From NCBI RefSeq assembly GCF_009758205.1, contig NZ_WRXN01000001.1, forward strand, positions 310,001 through 374,000: a stretch of DNA of 64,000 nt, in the 5' to 3' direction. The stretch is from Chitinophaga tropicalis (GTDB taxonomy: Bacteria > Bacteroidota > Bacteroidia > Chitinophagales > Chitinophagaceae). Of this stretch, positions 53,657 through 62,417 are shown piece by piece (positions within the stretch are counted from its first letter, which is position 1; every line of letters begins with the position of its first letter). The notes beneath the pieces were generated by a model. That model was not told the DNA's origin and did not search any database. It worked only from the letters and a program-made list of their open reading frames with translations. The position numbers and the translations under genes are program-made.

Positions 53657-54289
53657 ATGTCCAAGAAGAACGTGTTTTATCTTATCTTTTTTGTCCTGCT
53701 GTCAATCGCCTTCCTCGGGTACTCCGGCTACGTAATCAAAGGAGAAAAAGGAAGCTTTTTCGGAGAAGAAAAACTCCCGGTTTTAGGTACAAATGGTCAT
53801 ATTGTAGGAGGCTTTTCCTTCACCAACCAGGAAGGACGCACTATTACCAGTAAAGACGTAGAAGGTAAAATATATGTCGCAGAATACTTCTTTACTACCT
53901 GCACCGGCATCTGTCCAAAGATGAACGCCAACATGGAAAAGGTATATGCCACTTATAAAGATGAACCTCGCTTCCGCATCCTCTCCCATACAGTAGATCC
54001 TGAAACAGACAGCATCCCTGTACTCAAGAAATACGCGGAAGAACACGGAGCCAACCCATCTAACTGGTGGTTCCTCACCGGCACCAAAAAAGAACTTTAT
54101 AAACTTGCCAGAGCCGGCTACCTGGTAGATGACGGCACCTATACGGGCGACGAAGATTTTGTACATACCCAATGGTTCGCCCTGGTAGACGGGGTAGGCC
54201 GGGTAAGAGGCCTCTATGAAGGCACCAAAAAGCCGGATGTCGACAAGCTCATTGCAGACATTGGCCGTTTGCTAAAGGAAAAACAATAA
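53657..54289 (+). CDS. SCO family copper chaperone (second copy)
   Basis: 210-residue SCO protein, a paralogue of the one at 36428. An N-terminal anchor helix (about 7-26) is followed by the thioredoxin fold with Cys82 and Cys86 in TTCTGICP and His170 in EDFVHTQW, so copper ligands are complete. It differs from the first copy in the surroundings of both sites, and may serve another target or a thiol-redox role. The next gene, a Fur-family regulator, starts seven bases after the stop, suggesting metal-responsive control of this copy. Confidence 0.9.
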   Translation: MSKKNVFYLIFFVLLSIAFLGYSGYVIKGEKGSFFGEEKLPVLGTNGHIVGGFSFTNQEGRTITSKDVEGKIYVAEYFFTTCTGICPKMNANMEKVYATYKDEPRFRILSHTVDPETDSIPVLKKYAEEHGANPSNWWFLTGTKKELYKLARAGYLVDDGTYTGDEDFVHTQWFALVDGVGRVRGLYEGTKKPDVDKLIADIGRLLKEKQ

Positions 54290-54295
54290 TTCAGT

Positions 54296-54724
54296 ATGAG
54301 CAACAAGAATAAAGCAAATATTACAGAACTGCTCAGAGCCAGCAAACTTAGCATAACAGATACAAGGGTGAAAATACTGGAACTGTTCATGAACAGTAAT
54401 GGCGCACTGGAACATAGCAGTTTTGAAAAACTGGCCGGACAGACATTTGACCGCGTCACAGTGTATCGCACATTACAAACATTCCTGGATAAAGGGATCA
54501 TCCATAGCATCCCTACCACAGATACTTCTATCCGTTATGCCCTCTGCAAATCAGAATGCACAGAGCATAATCATCATGACCATCACGTACATTTCAAATG
54601 TGAAGAGTGCGGCAATACTATCTGCCTGGACGATACAGATGTACCTGAAATACACCTCCCAAAAGGATACGCCATGCATAACATAGACGTAGTGGTAAGC
54701 GGAGTATGCAAACAATGTAAATAA
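54296..54724 (+). CDS. Fur family transcriptional regulator
   Basis: 142-residue metal-dependent repressor. Winged-helix N-terminus (about 1-80) with LSITDTRVKILELFM and FDRVTVYRTLQTFLDKGIIHSI. The C-terminal metal and dimer domain has a His-rich stretch (EHNHHDHHVHFKCEECGNTICL) with the structural zinc cysteines CEEC and CKQC. The metal (iron, zinc or other) cannot be assigned; the extra His run recalls Zur and PerR types. It is co-transcribed with the second SCO gene and ends four bases before a terminator. Confidence 0.9.
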   Translation: MSNKNKANITELLRASKLSITDTRVKILELFMNSNGALEHSSFEKLAGQTFDRVTVYRTLQTFLDKGIIHSIPTTDTSIRYALCKSECTEHNHHDHHVHFKCEECGNTICLDDTDVPEIHLPKGYAMHNIDVVVSGVCKQCK

Positions 54725-54727
54725 AAA

Positions 54728-54754
54728 AGGCCGGCAGCTTCCCGCTGCCGGCCT
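54728..54754. terminator. Terminator between the Fur-family gene and the oligoendopeptidase gene
   Basis: An 11-bp perfect GC-rich stem (aggccggcagc / gctgccggcct) with a TTCCC loop. A run of A on its left gives a U-tract on the minus strand, so it mainly serves the peptidase gene. Confidence 0.85.
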
Positions 54755-54773
54755 ATATAATATATATAATACA

Positions 54774-56501
54774 TTACTGACCGATCTGGTCTATCTCCCT
54801 TCTCACAAACTCAGCCAGCTCCTTCACATAAGCAGGAGAGAAATCAAACCTGATTCCGGCTGCCTTATACAGCTCAGGTAAAGTACGGGTACTTCCCAGG
54901 CTCAGCGCCTTTACATAATTATCCAGCGCCTGCTGCTTGTTCTCCTTATATTGCTTCCACATAGCAATAGCTCCCAGCTGAGCAATACCATACTCTATAT
55001 AATAGAAAGGAACTTCAAACAGGTGCAGCTGGCGCTGCCAGCCAATAGCACGGTAATTCTCCCAGCCTGACCAGTCAGTCACCCCGGTAGAGAACTCATC
55101 CTGGATCTTCACCCAGCTGGCCGTACGCTCTTCCACAGTATGCTGCGGATTTTCATAGATCCAGTGCTGGAATTTATCTATCGTCGCTATCCACGGGAAG
55201 ATCACTATAGCCCTTTCCAGCTGCTGTAACTTAGCCCTGCGCAATTCCTCCTCATTGCTGAAGAAAATATTCCAATGGTCCATTGTGAACAGCTCCATAC
55301 TCATAGAAGCTACTTCCGCTATCTCCATCGGATATTCCTTGAATGCACTCAGCGGCAGGTTATGGCTCAGGAAAGAATGTACAGCATGCCCGCCCTCATG
55401 CACCATCGTGGTCAGGTCCTTCATCTGACCGGCAGCATTCATGAAAATAAAAGGCACTCCTGTTTCCGCCAGTGGACAGTTATATCCTCCCGGAGCCTTG
55501 CCCTTACGGCTCTCCAGGTCCAACCTCCCCATTTTCTGCATCACCCGCAGACAGTTACCAAAGAACGGCCCCAGCTCATCAAAACAGGCAATTGCTTTAT
55601 TGATCAATTCCTCACCTGTATGAAAAGGCTCCAGCGGTTTCACCCCCGCCGGCTCAGCATCACTATCCCATGGCTTCAATACATCCAGTCCCAGCTTTTC
55701 ACGCTGCTTCTCCTGTAACTGCTTTACCAGCGGCAGAATATGCTCCTTTATAGCTGTATGGAACTGGAAACAATCCTCTTTTGTATAGTCAAAACGACCC
55801 AGGTCCTCAAATTTGTAATCCCTGTAATTGGCAAATCCGGCATTCTTTGCCACCTGGTCCCGCTTCTGCACCAGGGAAGTATACAGCTGGTCAAGGGTAT
55901 CTTTGTCCTCCAGCCGGCGGGTAGCTGTTTTACTAAATACCTCTTCTCTCAGCGCACGGTCACTGCTTTCCAGGAAACGGGCAGCCTGCTGCAGGGTATA
56001 TTCCTGTCCATTCACGGTCACAGTCATTTTACCGGCAATAGCGCCGTATTGCTGCGACTGTACACTTAATTCCGCCAGCAACGGCACATTCTCCTCGCGG
56101 AACAGTTTTACCTGCTTGCGTACATTACGCAGGTAAGTAGCATATAGTTCCTGGTCAAGGGCCTTTACAGCTTCACTGGCCAGTAACTTCCTATTCAGCG
56201 CATCTGCATAGGGCTGTAACTTGGGCTGTATTTCCATGCAGAAGTAGGCAAATGCCTCCTCGAGCGACTTATCAGTAGTATCGCAGGTCATACGGATCTG
56301 CCGCCAGCAGGCATCCTCACTGACCACCGCCTCCAGCTCACTAACATCTTTCAGCCATTGCTCCAGTGCAGGCACATTGTCTATCGGTCTTTGCTGCAGT
56401 TCCTCAAAAAAAGGCTGCAAGGCCTCCCACGTAGTTACCGTAAAATCTTCCGGTAATAATTTACGTGGCTGTTTCTCAATATTTGCGTCTAACGTATTCA
56501 T
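54774..56501 (-). CDS. pepF: M3 family oligoendopeptidase F
   Basis: Zinc endopeptidase that cleaves short peptides in the cytoplasm. From Met 56501 (MNTLDANIEKQ) it has 575 residues. The catalytic HEGGH is at residues 368-372 within TTMVHEGGHAVHSFL, with the family third-ligand region in EYPMEIAEVASMSMELFTM. The substrate-binding YYIEYGIAQLGAIAMW near the C-terminus is typical of PepF. An upstream Met at 56537 would add 12 residues (FGSLIISYFSK) unlike the family. Single gene, with a terminator at its 3' end. Confidence 0.93.
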   Translation of the reverse strand: MNTLDANIEKQPRKLLPEDFTVTTWEALQPFFEELQQRPIDNVPALEQWLKDVSELEAVVSEDACWRQIRMTCDTTDKSLEEAFAYFCMEIQPKLQPYADALNRKLLASEAVKALDQELYATYLRNVRKQVKLFREENVPLLAELSVQSQQYGAIAGKMTVTVNGQEYTLQQAARFLESSDRALREEVFSKTATRRLEDKDTLDQLYTSLVQKRDQVAKNAGFANYRDYKFEDLGRFDYTKEDCFQFHTAIKEHILPLVKQLQEKQREKLGLDVLKPWDSDAEPAGVKPLEPFHTGEELINKAIACFDELGPFFGNCLRVMQKMGRLDLESRKGKAPGGYNCPLAETGVPFIFMNAAGQMKDLTTMVHEGGHAVHSFLSHNLPLSAFKEYPMEIAEVASMSMELFTMDHWNIFFSNEEELRRAKLQQLERAIVIFPWIATIDKFQHWIYENPQHTVEERTASWVKIQDEFSTGVTDWSGWENYRAIGWQRQLHLFEVPFYYIEYGIAQLGAIAMWKQYKENKQQALDNYVKALSLGSTRTLPELYKAAGIRFDFSPAYVKELAEFVRREIDQIGQ

Positions 56502-56622
56502 TTTACTAAAATAAGAAATTATAAGGCTTCCAAACACCCCTCACTTTTTCTTCCGCCAGCCCCCATCCCTTCCTCTAAAAAACTCTCACCTTCCCCCAGC
56601 CGGCCGCAGGCCAGATCTTCCT

Positions 56623-56664
56623 CTCAAAAACAGCGTTTCGCCTTCAGCAAAACCCTGTTTTGAG
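56623..56664. terminator. Imperfect hairpin between pepF and DUF5606
   Basis: Arms ctcaaaaacag... and ...ctgttttgag pair with two mismatches and one bulge around a TTTCGCC / GCAAAA apex. It lies in the space upstream of pepF, so it would belong to the upstream DUF5606 transcript. Confidence 0.55.
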
Positions 56665-56694
56665 CAATTCCCCCTTACCATCCCTGAATAATAA

Positions 56695-56729
56695 AGCCTG
56701 GCACTGATTAAAACAATCAGTGCCAGGCT
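56695..56729 (-). terminator. Terminator of the DUF5606 gene
   Basis: A perfect 15-bp stem (agcctggcactgatt / aatcagtgccaggct) with a five-base loop, 25 bp past the stop, with a modestly U-rich tail on the minus strand. Confidence 0.8.
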
Positions 56730-56753
56730 CTTATCATCAATCCGTAATCCGGA

Positions 56754-57395
56754 CTATTCTTCTGTCTTCTTCTTCTTAGGAGCAGCCTTCTTCTTAGGCG
56801 CTTCTTCACCCTCAGCAACAGGAGCCTCCTCTTTCTTAGGCTTAGCCGCTGCCTTCTTAACAGGCTTTTCCGCAGGCGCTTCTTCAGCATCCGCACCTTC
56901 TTTCGCCGCCGCTTTCTTAGGCTTAGCCGCTTTCTTAGCTGGTTTCTCTTCTTCCACTACAGGAGCGCTCACCTCTGCAACCTCTTCAGCAGCTTCCTCA
57001 GCTACTTCTTCGAATTTCAGCAGGTCATTGCTCTTCAGGATGGCATACCATTTCACCATCTTCTTCATATCGCTCACATAAACCCTTTCTTCATCAAAAG
57101 AAGGGAATACGCTCTTGAAATAAGCCTTGATAGCATTATTATCTGCCTTTGCATCAACAGGAGCTGTTTTCGCTTCCTGGTCCTGCATAGCCTTGAAAAC
57201 CTCAGCCAGGTTCACATTCTCTCCGGTAGTAAATACTTCTATACTTTCCAGGGGAGTAAAGTTGTGGACACGGGAGCTCACAAACTTTGTGCTCTTGTCT
57301 TCCAGAGATCTTACGATAGCGCCATCCTGTTTGCTGGCAATCAATTGAAACAAACCACCCAAACCGGTTACTGCAACTATTTCTCTATACTGCAT
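56754..57395 (-). CDS. DUF5606 domain protein with Lys/Ala-rich tail
   Basis: From Met 57395 (MQYREIVAVTGLGGLFQLI) the protein has 213 residues. The N-terminal DUF5606 domain (about 1-135) includes IASKQDGAIVRSLEDKST, VHNFTPLESIEVFT, FKAMQDQEA and FDEERVYVSDMKKMVKWYAIL. After it comes an acidic stretch and a repetitive Lys/Ala/Pro/Glu tail (KKAAKPKKAAAKEG and similar units), reminiscent of histone H1-like or nucleic-acid-binding tails. Function is unknown; a DNA- or RNA-binding contribution of the tail is inference. Single gene. Confidence 0.85.
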   Translation of the reverse strand: MQYREIVAVTGLGGLFQLIASKQDGAIVRSLEDKSTKFVSSRVHNFTPLESIEVFTTGENVNLAEVFKAMQDQEAKTAPVDAKADNNAIKAYFKSVFPSFDEERVYVSDMKKMVKWYAILKSNDLLKFEEVAEEAAEEVAEVSAPVVEEEKPAKKAAKPKKAAAKEGADAEEAPAEKPVKKAAAKPKKEEAPVAEGEEAPKKKAAPKKKKTEE

Positions 57396-57517
57396 GTTCA
57401 AATTTTTAAGAAGCGCAAATATAAAAAATCGTTTCTATCCGACAAATTGGAGATCCCGTTCATTTAATTCTTTTTTCCATTATTGACTTTGTCAGCTATT
57501 CATCTTGACACTATCAA

Positions 57518-59773
57518 CTAATTTAACCTTTTTGCTAATACCAACGGCAATTTCCACCGGCTGGTTCTCCCATTAAGGTCAAATATCTCTATAAAAATCA
57601 CATATATACCGGTACCCGGCACACGGTTCCCGTCTCCCCGGCCATCCCAGAAGATGCGGCCGCTTACCGGCAATAAAATATTCTTTTCAAGAGTACGTAC
57701 CAACCTCCCCAAAGCATCAAATATCATCATATTAGCTACATACCCGGGCCCGGGCAGCGTATAGCTGACCACAGCCACATCATCCGTCCCGTCATTATCC
57801 GGAGAAAATAAGGAGGGCGCTACCGAAAACACACCTTCTGTCCCCGGCAGCTGCAATCGCTGCGAATTATTTGTGCCAGGAGTTGAATATTTCACTGTCG
57901 ATGCCGCAGAATGCCAGTTATACTTATCCTGTGTAGGGGCATCCGGGTCCAGCCGCTCCAGGGAAACACCTTTTGTATTCCCCGCCAGCAAAAAATGCAG
58001 GTCATCTGAATAATGGAACGAATCCAGTACCTGCCCGTCACTGCGTTTCAATACAACATCTCCCTCACCATTTTTTAATACAGGAATGTTGACATCATAA
58101 ATATTTGCATCCGTCATACAATTATATAACATACATAGCCCGGCAGGATCAGATGTAAACACAGCCAGTTCTCCGGGCAATAACAATGCAGGTATTGTCA
58201 CCGTTTTTCCGTTAACATATAATTCCTGCAGGTTAATACTCCTTTTACTGCGGTTATATAATTCTATAAATTCAATGGCCCCGTCATATAATACTTCATT
58301 GATCACTACATCCAGGCTATCCGGTACTGCTGATTGCGTCAGTAGTATACTGTCTGCCTTTACAGGCAGCCCTTTACAATCATTCAGCCCATCAACAGAA
58401 AGCATATAAATGGTATCCGGAGATAAAGGTCTTTGCAGATGCAGTATTACTGTGTTATATAAGGGAGGAGAGATGCTGATCCCTTCTAACGGTAAAGAAT
58501 ACCTTGCAATGTCAACTGCTGTCAGACTATCCATAGCGCCGGAAAAGATCAGTTGCACCGTTACACTATCGTACATATATGACCGTTGTAACGATACCGG
58601 CAATGGTATTCCATTCGCAGTATTATCTGTTCCCGGCGTTCCGCCTCCCGGTGCTGCAGACGGCTGCCAGTTACTTCCACCCGCACAGGGCCACTGAACA
58701 GACCTCATTTCAAGGCTCCAGCCCCCTTTGGCCTTTACAGCATCATTATACCAGCTTCTGTCATATCCCACGGCATGGACCAGGACATTACTGTCATTAT
58801 ATAAGGTAATAACGTCACTGTCTCCCGGCAACGGCATACCGCTGATGCCCAGTATATTATTAATGCTGTAAGCACTGGCGCTCCCTTTATCACACAACAC
58901 CAGCAAACTGTCCGGCTTTAGCAGGTATGCCGGCAGCACTACCTCCCTGGTACTGTTACCTATCTTCCAGCCTTTCAGCTGTATGGCATGTTCACTGTTA
59001 TTCCTCAGCTCAATAAAGCGCGCCGGCAGCAGACCCGCAGAAGGTAATGCCCTGGGCAGGAACTCATGTATCAGCACATCATACTTTTTTACAGGAACGG
59101 TTTGTACCGTGTCCGGAGGTGTAGCCTCGGTCCATACAATTACATCATCTATATAATGGCGACGAAAAAATGACGAAGTGGATTGCCGTACCAGGAATCC
59201 CATGAACCGGGACGTATTATATATATTGTCTGTAACCCCTCCTTCAGAAACATAGGCATCCCCTTTTCCTGTTTCATCCGTCCATAATTCCCACTGACCG
59301 GTAGCACTCCTTATCACCCTTATCTTAAGAATATTTGAACTATGATCAGTGATACCGTCCCTTCCATCTACCAGTAGGGAAGGAGTACCTGTGCCGTCAC
59401 GCCGGTAAAGACAGATCTCATCCCTCGTATTACCTATCCTCACATAATAGCCCTTTACTTCCGATAGCAGGTTAGACGTATCCGCCATCAGGTATACATC
59501 CACATAATTCTGGGAGGAAGTATTAAAATTCAGCCAGATCCACCACTCCCAGGTAATACTCCCTGTCAGGGCCAGCGGCGTGGCAATATAAAAGCTGCTG
59601 TTTACTCGCCTTAAGCTGCTTTGCAACTGGCCGCTGTTCAATTGCCAGGCAGTATCAGTACCTTGCCATGGAAAATCCGGACCAATTTGTTGATAATCAA
59701 AACGTTCTACGAATTGAGAAAACGAGAAGGATACCCGCAATAGCAGGTATGCGCAAACAATGGAAAAACGCAT
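57518..59773 (-). CDS. Large secreted lamin-tail-domain protein
   Basis: 751-residue secreted protein. A signal peptide (about 1-19, VSFSFSQ) precedes a concanavalin-like beta-sandwich region (about 20-215). Two lamin-tail domains follow: one from about 225 (YDVLIHEFLPRALPSAGLLPARFIEL) and a second from about 490 (VVINEVLYDGAIEFIELYNRS). The C-terminus is an FlgD-like Ig domain (SLFSPDNDGTDDVAVVSYTL, MMIFDALGRLVRTLE, FWDGRGDGNRVPGTGIYVIFIE). FlgD-like C-termini are common on proteins exported by the T9SS, which is encoded at the other end of the window. A cell-surface or adhesive role is inferred. Confidence 0.85.
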   Translation of the reverse strand: MRFSIVCAYLLLRVSFSFSQFVERFDYQQIGPDFPWQGTDTAWQLNSGQLQSSLRRVNSSFYIATPLALTGSITWEWWIWLNFNTSSQNYVDVYLMADTSNLLSEVKGYYVRIGNTRDEICLYRRDGTGTPSLLVDGRDGITDHSSNILKIRVIRSATGQWELWTDETGKGDAYVSEGGVTDNIYNTSRFMGFLVRQSTSSFFRRHYIDDVIVWTEATPPDTVQTVPVKKYDVLIHEFLPRALPSAGLLPARFIELRNNSEHAIQLKGWKIGNSTREVVLPAYLLKPDSLLVLCDKGSASAYSINNILGISGMPLPGDSDVITLYNDSNVLVHAVGYDRSWYNDAVKAKGGWSLEMRSVQWPCAGGSNWQPSAAPGGGTPGTDNTANGIPLPVSLQRSYMYDSVTVQLIFSGAMDSLTAVDIARYSLPLEGISISPPLYNTVILHLQRPLSPDTIYMLSVDGLNDCKGLPVKADSILLTQSAVPDSLDVVINEVLYDGAIEFIELYNRSKRSINLQELYVNGKTVTIPALLLPGELAVFTSDPAGLCMLYNCMTDANIYDVNIPVLKNGEGDVVLKRSDGQVLDSFHYSDDLHFLLAGNTKGVSLERLDPDAPTQDKYNWHSAASTVKYSTPGTNNSQRLQLPGTEGVFSVAPSLFSPDNDGTDDVAVVSYTLPGPGYVANMMIFDALGRLVRTLEKNILLPVSGRIFWDGRGDGNRVPGTGIYVIFIEIFDLNGRTSRWKLPLVLAKRLN

Positions 59774-59836
59774 TTCTAAAAATTTGGGTTGGTTTAGGCT
59801 GAAAATTAGTGAATTTCTATGATTCTGATCAATACA

Positions 59837-59866
59837 TTGAAAACCGGCTGGCTTATGTTAAATTTG
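59837..59866 (+). promoter_or_regulatory. Candidate promoter for asd with -33 and -7 elements
   Basis: TTG at 59837-59839 and TAAATTTG at 59859-59866, 19 bp apart, match both boxes of the Bacteroidota consensus. This is the best complete promoter noticed in the window, 29 bp before the asd ATG. Confidence 0.6.
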
Positions 59867-59895
59867 CACTTCCAAAAATTTAAAATGTAAAAACA

Positions 59896-60885
59896 ATGAA
59901 AGTTGCCGTAGTAGGAGCTACCGGATTGGTAGGCTCAAAAATGTTACAAGTGTTAACGGAAAGGAATTTTCCGGTTACAGAGCTGATACCCGTAGCTTCT
60001 GAAAAGTCTGTTGGTAAGGAAGTAACATTTAAGGGCAAGCCATATAAGGTGGTGAATGCTGATACGGCTATTTCAATGAAGCCGGATGTTGCCCTGTTCT
60101 CCGCCGGAGGAAGCACTTCCCTGGAATGGGCTCCTAAATTTGCCGCTGCAGGAATAACAGTGATCGATAACTCCTCTGCCTGGAGAATGGACCCAACCAA
60201 AAAACTGGTAGTACCAGAGATCAATGGTAAAACACTGACTCCTGAAGATAAGATCATTGCCAACCCTAACTGCTCTACCATCCAGATGGTACTGGTACTG
60301 AACCCGCTGCATGAGCAATATAAGATCAACCGTGTAGTGGTATCTACTTACCAGTCAGTGACCGGTACCGGTGTCAAAGCAGTAGATCAGCTTATGAATG
60401 AGCGTAAAGGTGTGGAAGGAGAAAAAGCATATGCACACAGAATAGATTTGAATGTTATACCACAGATCGACGTTTTCCTCGATAACGGTTACACGAAAGA
60501 GGAAATGAAGATGGTAAAAGAAACCATAAAAATCATGGGCGATGATGGTATCCGTGTTACAGCTACTACCGTTCGTATTCCTGTTATCGGTGGTCATAGC
60601 GAATCTGTGAACGTAGCTTTTGATAATGAATTTGAACTCAGCGATATACGTAGCATCCTGGAAAAAACGCCCGGAGTAATAGTAGTCGACGATCCTTCCA
60701 AACAACAATATCCCATGCCTAAAGACGCGCATGAAAGGGATGAAGTGTTTGTAGGACGTATCCGCCGCGACGAGACTCAGGCTAAAACACTGAATCTCTG
60801 GATAGTAGCAGATAATCTCCGTAAAGGCGCTGCAACCAATGCAGTGCAGATAGCTGAATATCTGCACGCACAGAAATGGATTTAA
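59896..60885 (+). CDS. asd: Aspartate-semialdehyde dehydrogenase
   Basis: NADPH-dependent reduction of aspartyl phosphate to the semialdehyde, the common step to lysine, diaminopimelate, methionine and threonine. 329 residues: MKVAVVGATGLVGSKML N-terminal nucleotide-binding fold, SAGGSTSLEWAPKF, the nucleophile Cys126 in NPNCSTIQ, and His234 in PVIGGHSESVNV. The C-terminal half ends with LNLWIVADNLRKGAATNAVQIAEYL, typical of Asd. Monocistronic, with a good promoter and a downstream terminator. Confidence 0.96.
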   Translation: MKVAVVGATGLVGSKMLQVLTERNFPVTELIPVASEKSVGKEVTFKGKPYKVVNADTAISMKPDVALFSAGGSTSLEWAPKFAAAGITVIDNSSAWRMDPTKKLVVPEINGKTLTPEDKIIANPNCSTIQMVLVLNPLHEQYKINRVVVSTYQSVTGTGVKAVDQLMNERKGVEGEKAYAHRIDLNVIPQIDVFLDNGYTKEEMKMVKETIKIMGDDGIRVTATTVRIPVIGGHSESVNVAFDNEFELSDIRSILEKTPGVIVVDDPSKQQYPMPKDAHERDEVFVGRIRRDETQAKTLNLWIVADNLRKGAATNAVQIAEYLHAQKWI

Positions 60886-61193
60886 CCATCCCGGAAGCTC
60901 TTGTCAGTGATGTTGTTAGTTCTTTAAAAATGATTTCCGGAACGGATATACGTTTTAATTTCAAAATAAAAGAGCAAGTGCGCCTGCACTTGCTCTTTTA
61001 GTATCGATTTCGAGAGAAATTAGTATCACCAGAACAAAAATTACACAGAAGTAGTATTGCTTTATGAAGGATAAAATTCAATTTTGGTATTAATAATCCT
61101 ATGCCAGCTTACTTATTCCAAAAGACATACTTTGTAAGAAAGTAAGGTGCGAAAGAACTAAAATTCACAAATCCGTAAACACCCTTAAGTCCT
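60886..61193. other. Intergenic region between asd and a small gene
   Basis: 308 bp. The asd terminator (60968-60999) lies in its first third. The rest is AT-rich and shows neither a gene nor a full promoter match. Confidence 0.5.
60968..60999 (+). terminator. Intrinsic terminator of asd
   Basis: A perfect 14-bp stem (aaaagagcaagtgc / gcacttgctctttt) with a GCCT loop and a U-run in its 3' arm, 82 bp beyond the stop. Confidence 0.85.
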
Positions 61194-61445
61194 ATGAAAA
61201 CCAACGCCAATCGTGAGCTTTTATTGATGCACAAATTTACAGAAGAGTGGAGTACTAACTTTTCTTCTCAGGTTTCTCGCATCATGAATATTGTAGATCA
61301 ACATGATACACTGGATGGTATCATTCCGATCATCGAAGTGGCTAATGTGTATAACCAGAGGTTTGCACACACTAAGACTGATAAGGAGAATCTGTTGAAA
61401 AACCGCAAAGCAAGACCGTTTGAGTTTCTGATCCACAAAAACTAA
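61194..61445 (+). CDS. Small hypothetical protein
   Basis: 83-residue basic protein, not assigned to a named family. The N-terminal half looks helical (LLLMHKFTEEWSTNFSSQVSRIMNIVDQ), the C-terminal half is Lys/Arg-rich (YNQRFAHTKTDKENLLKNRKARPFEF). No signal peptide or membrane segment. Comparable short proteins with unknown role exist in Chitinophagaceae. It is an isolated gene between the asd terminator and the convergent DUF2461 gene. Coding status rests on a clean frame with no overlap. Confidence 0.65.
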   Translation: MKTNANRELLLMHKFTEEWSTNFSSQVSRIMNIVDQHDTLDGIIPIIEVANVYNQRFAHTKTDKENLLKNRKARPFEFLIHKN

Positions 61446-61626
61446 CCCGTATAAAACATTTTTACACTGTAGCTATCTGCCGGATGAGTACTCATATATT
61501 TATCAGGTGCCTATCCGGCGGATAGACAAACAGCCGTCATGTGAATGAGCTATATGCAAAAAACTGCCTGTCCATGAGAACAGGCAGCATACGTAATAGC
61601 TTTATACAGTACATCAAGACTGAAAA

Positions 61627-62310
61627 TTACTCAGTATCGAGCGCCCTGTCAAGAAATTTTACAAAAGGCTGCATCACCGAAAATATCTTTAATATCTCTC
61701 TCACCAACGCCGGTTGCAGCGCAGCTTCATCCGGAATGTGGTGCCATACGGTAAAACTTTTCAGTTTCAGGTATGCTATAGCCGGATTATCTGGCTGATA
61801 GCCCTGCGGAGCTGTCTTCAATGACTCTCCCTCTATTTTTCCGAAGTACCGGATAAATTCCTTATTAGATATGATCTGCTGGAACTCCTCAAAGTTGTAA
61901 TCTATTTCCTGCCTTACTTTTTTCAGTACTGCCGCATCAGGCATCCACAACCCGCCACCGGCAAAACTATTTCCTCCCGGCTCCAGGTGAAAATAATAAC
62001 CCGGACGTGGCGTTTTCCTGCCGCCAGGTGAAAAAGCGGCACCCATATTGGTTTTATATGGAGTCTTATCTTTAGAGAACCTCACATCTTTATAGATCCT
62101 GAACGTACAGTCCTTTACCTGCAATCCCGCTATAGCCGGGTCCTGCTTGCATAAACCGTCCAGTATCTGTTGTACCACACTCTCATAATCCTCTTTTGCT
62201 TCCTGGTATTCAGACCTATGTTCATCAAACCAGGGCTTATTGTTATTCTTACTTAACGACTTTAAGAATTTCAACGTGGGGGCCTGTAGCATGTAATCAG
62301 TTTTACTCAC
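61627..62310 (-). CDS. DUF2461 (TIGR02453) family protein
   Basis: 227-residue protein of the DUF2461 family. Signature stretches are TLKFLKSLSKNNNKPWFDEHR near the start, FRIYKDVRFSKDKTPYKTNMGAAF, PGYYFHLEPGGNSFAGGGLWMP, and FTVWHHIPDEAAL toward the end, followed by LVREILKIFSVMQPFVKFL. The family is widespread and uncharacterised. Cytoplasmic by lack of a signal. Single gene. Confidence 0.9.
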   Translation of the reverse strand: MSKTDYMLQAPTLKFLKSLSKNNNKPWFDEHRSEYQEAKEDYESVVQQILDGLCKQDPAIAGLQVKDCTFRIYKDVRFSKDKTPYKTNMGAAFSPGGRKTPRPGYYFHLEPGGNSFAGGGLWMPDAAVLKKVRQEIDYNFEEFQQIISNKEFIRYFGKIEGESLKTAPQGYQPDNPAIAYLKLKSFTVWHHIPDEAALQPALVREILKIFSVMQPFVKFLDRALDTE

Positions 62311-62417
62311 AAAATAAAAAAATTTCCCTTGAATAAGGGAATATGCAAATGCCCCGCGCTCCCTTCTCCCGATGCCGGAAAGGAGAAAAGGAACGCAGGG
62401 CAGGGAGGATGTCCTGC

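Noticed and set aside
62352..62400. Imperfect GC-rich hairpin after the porin gene as an annotated terminator
   Set aside because: The arms pair with several mismatches and no U-tract follows on the minus strand; it is mentioned only under the porin gene.
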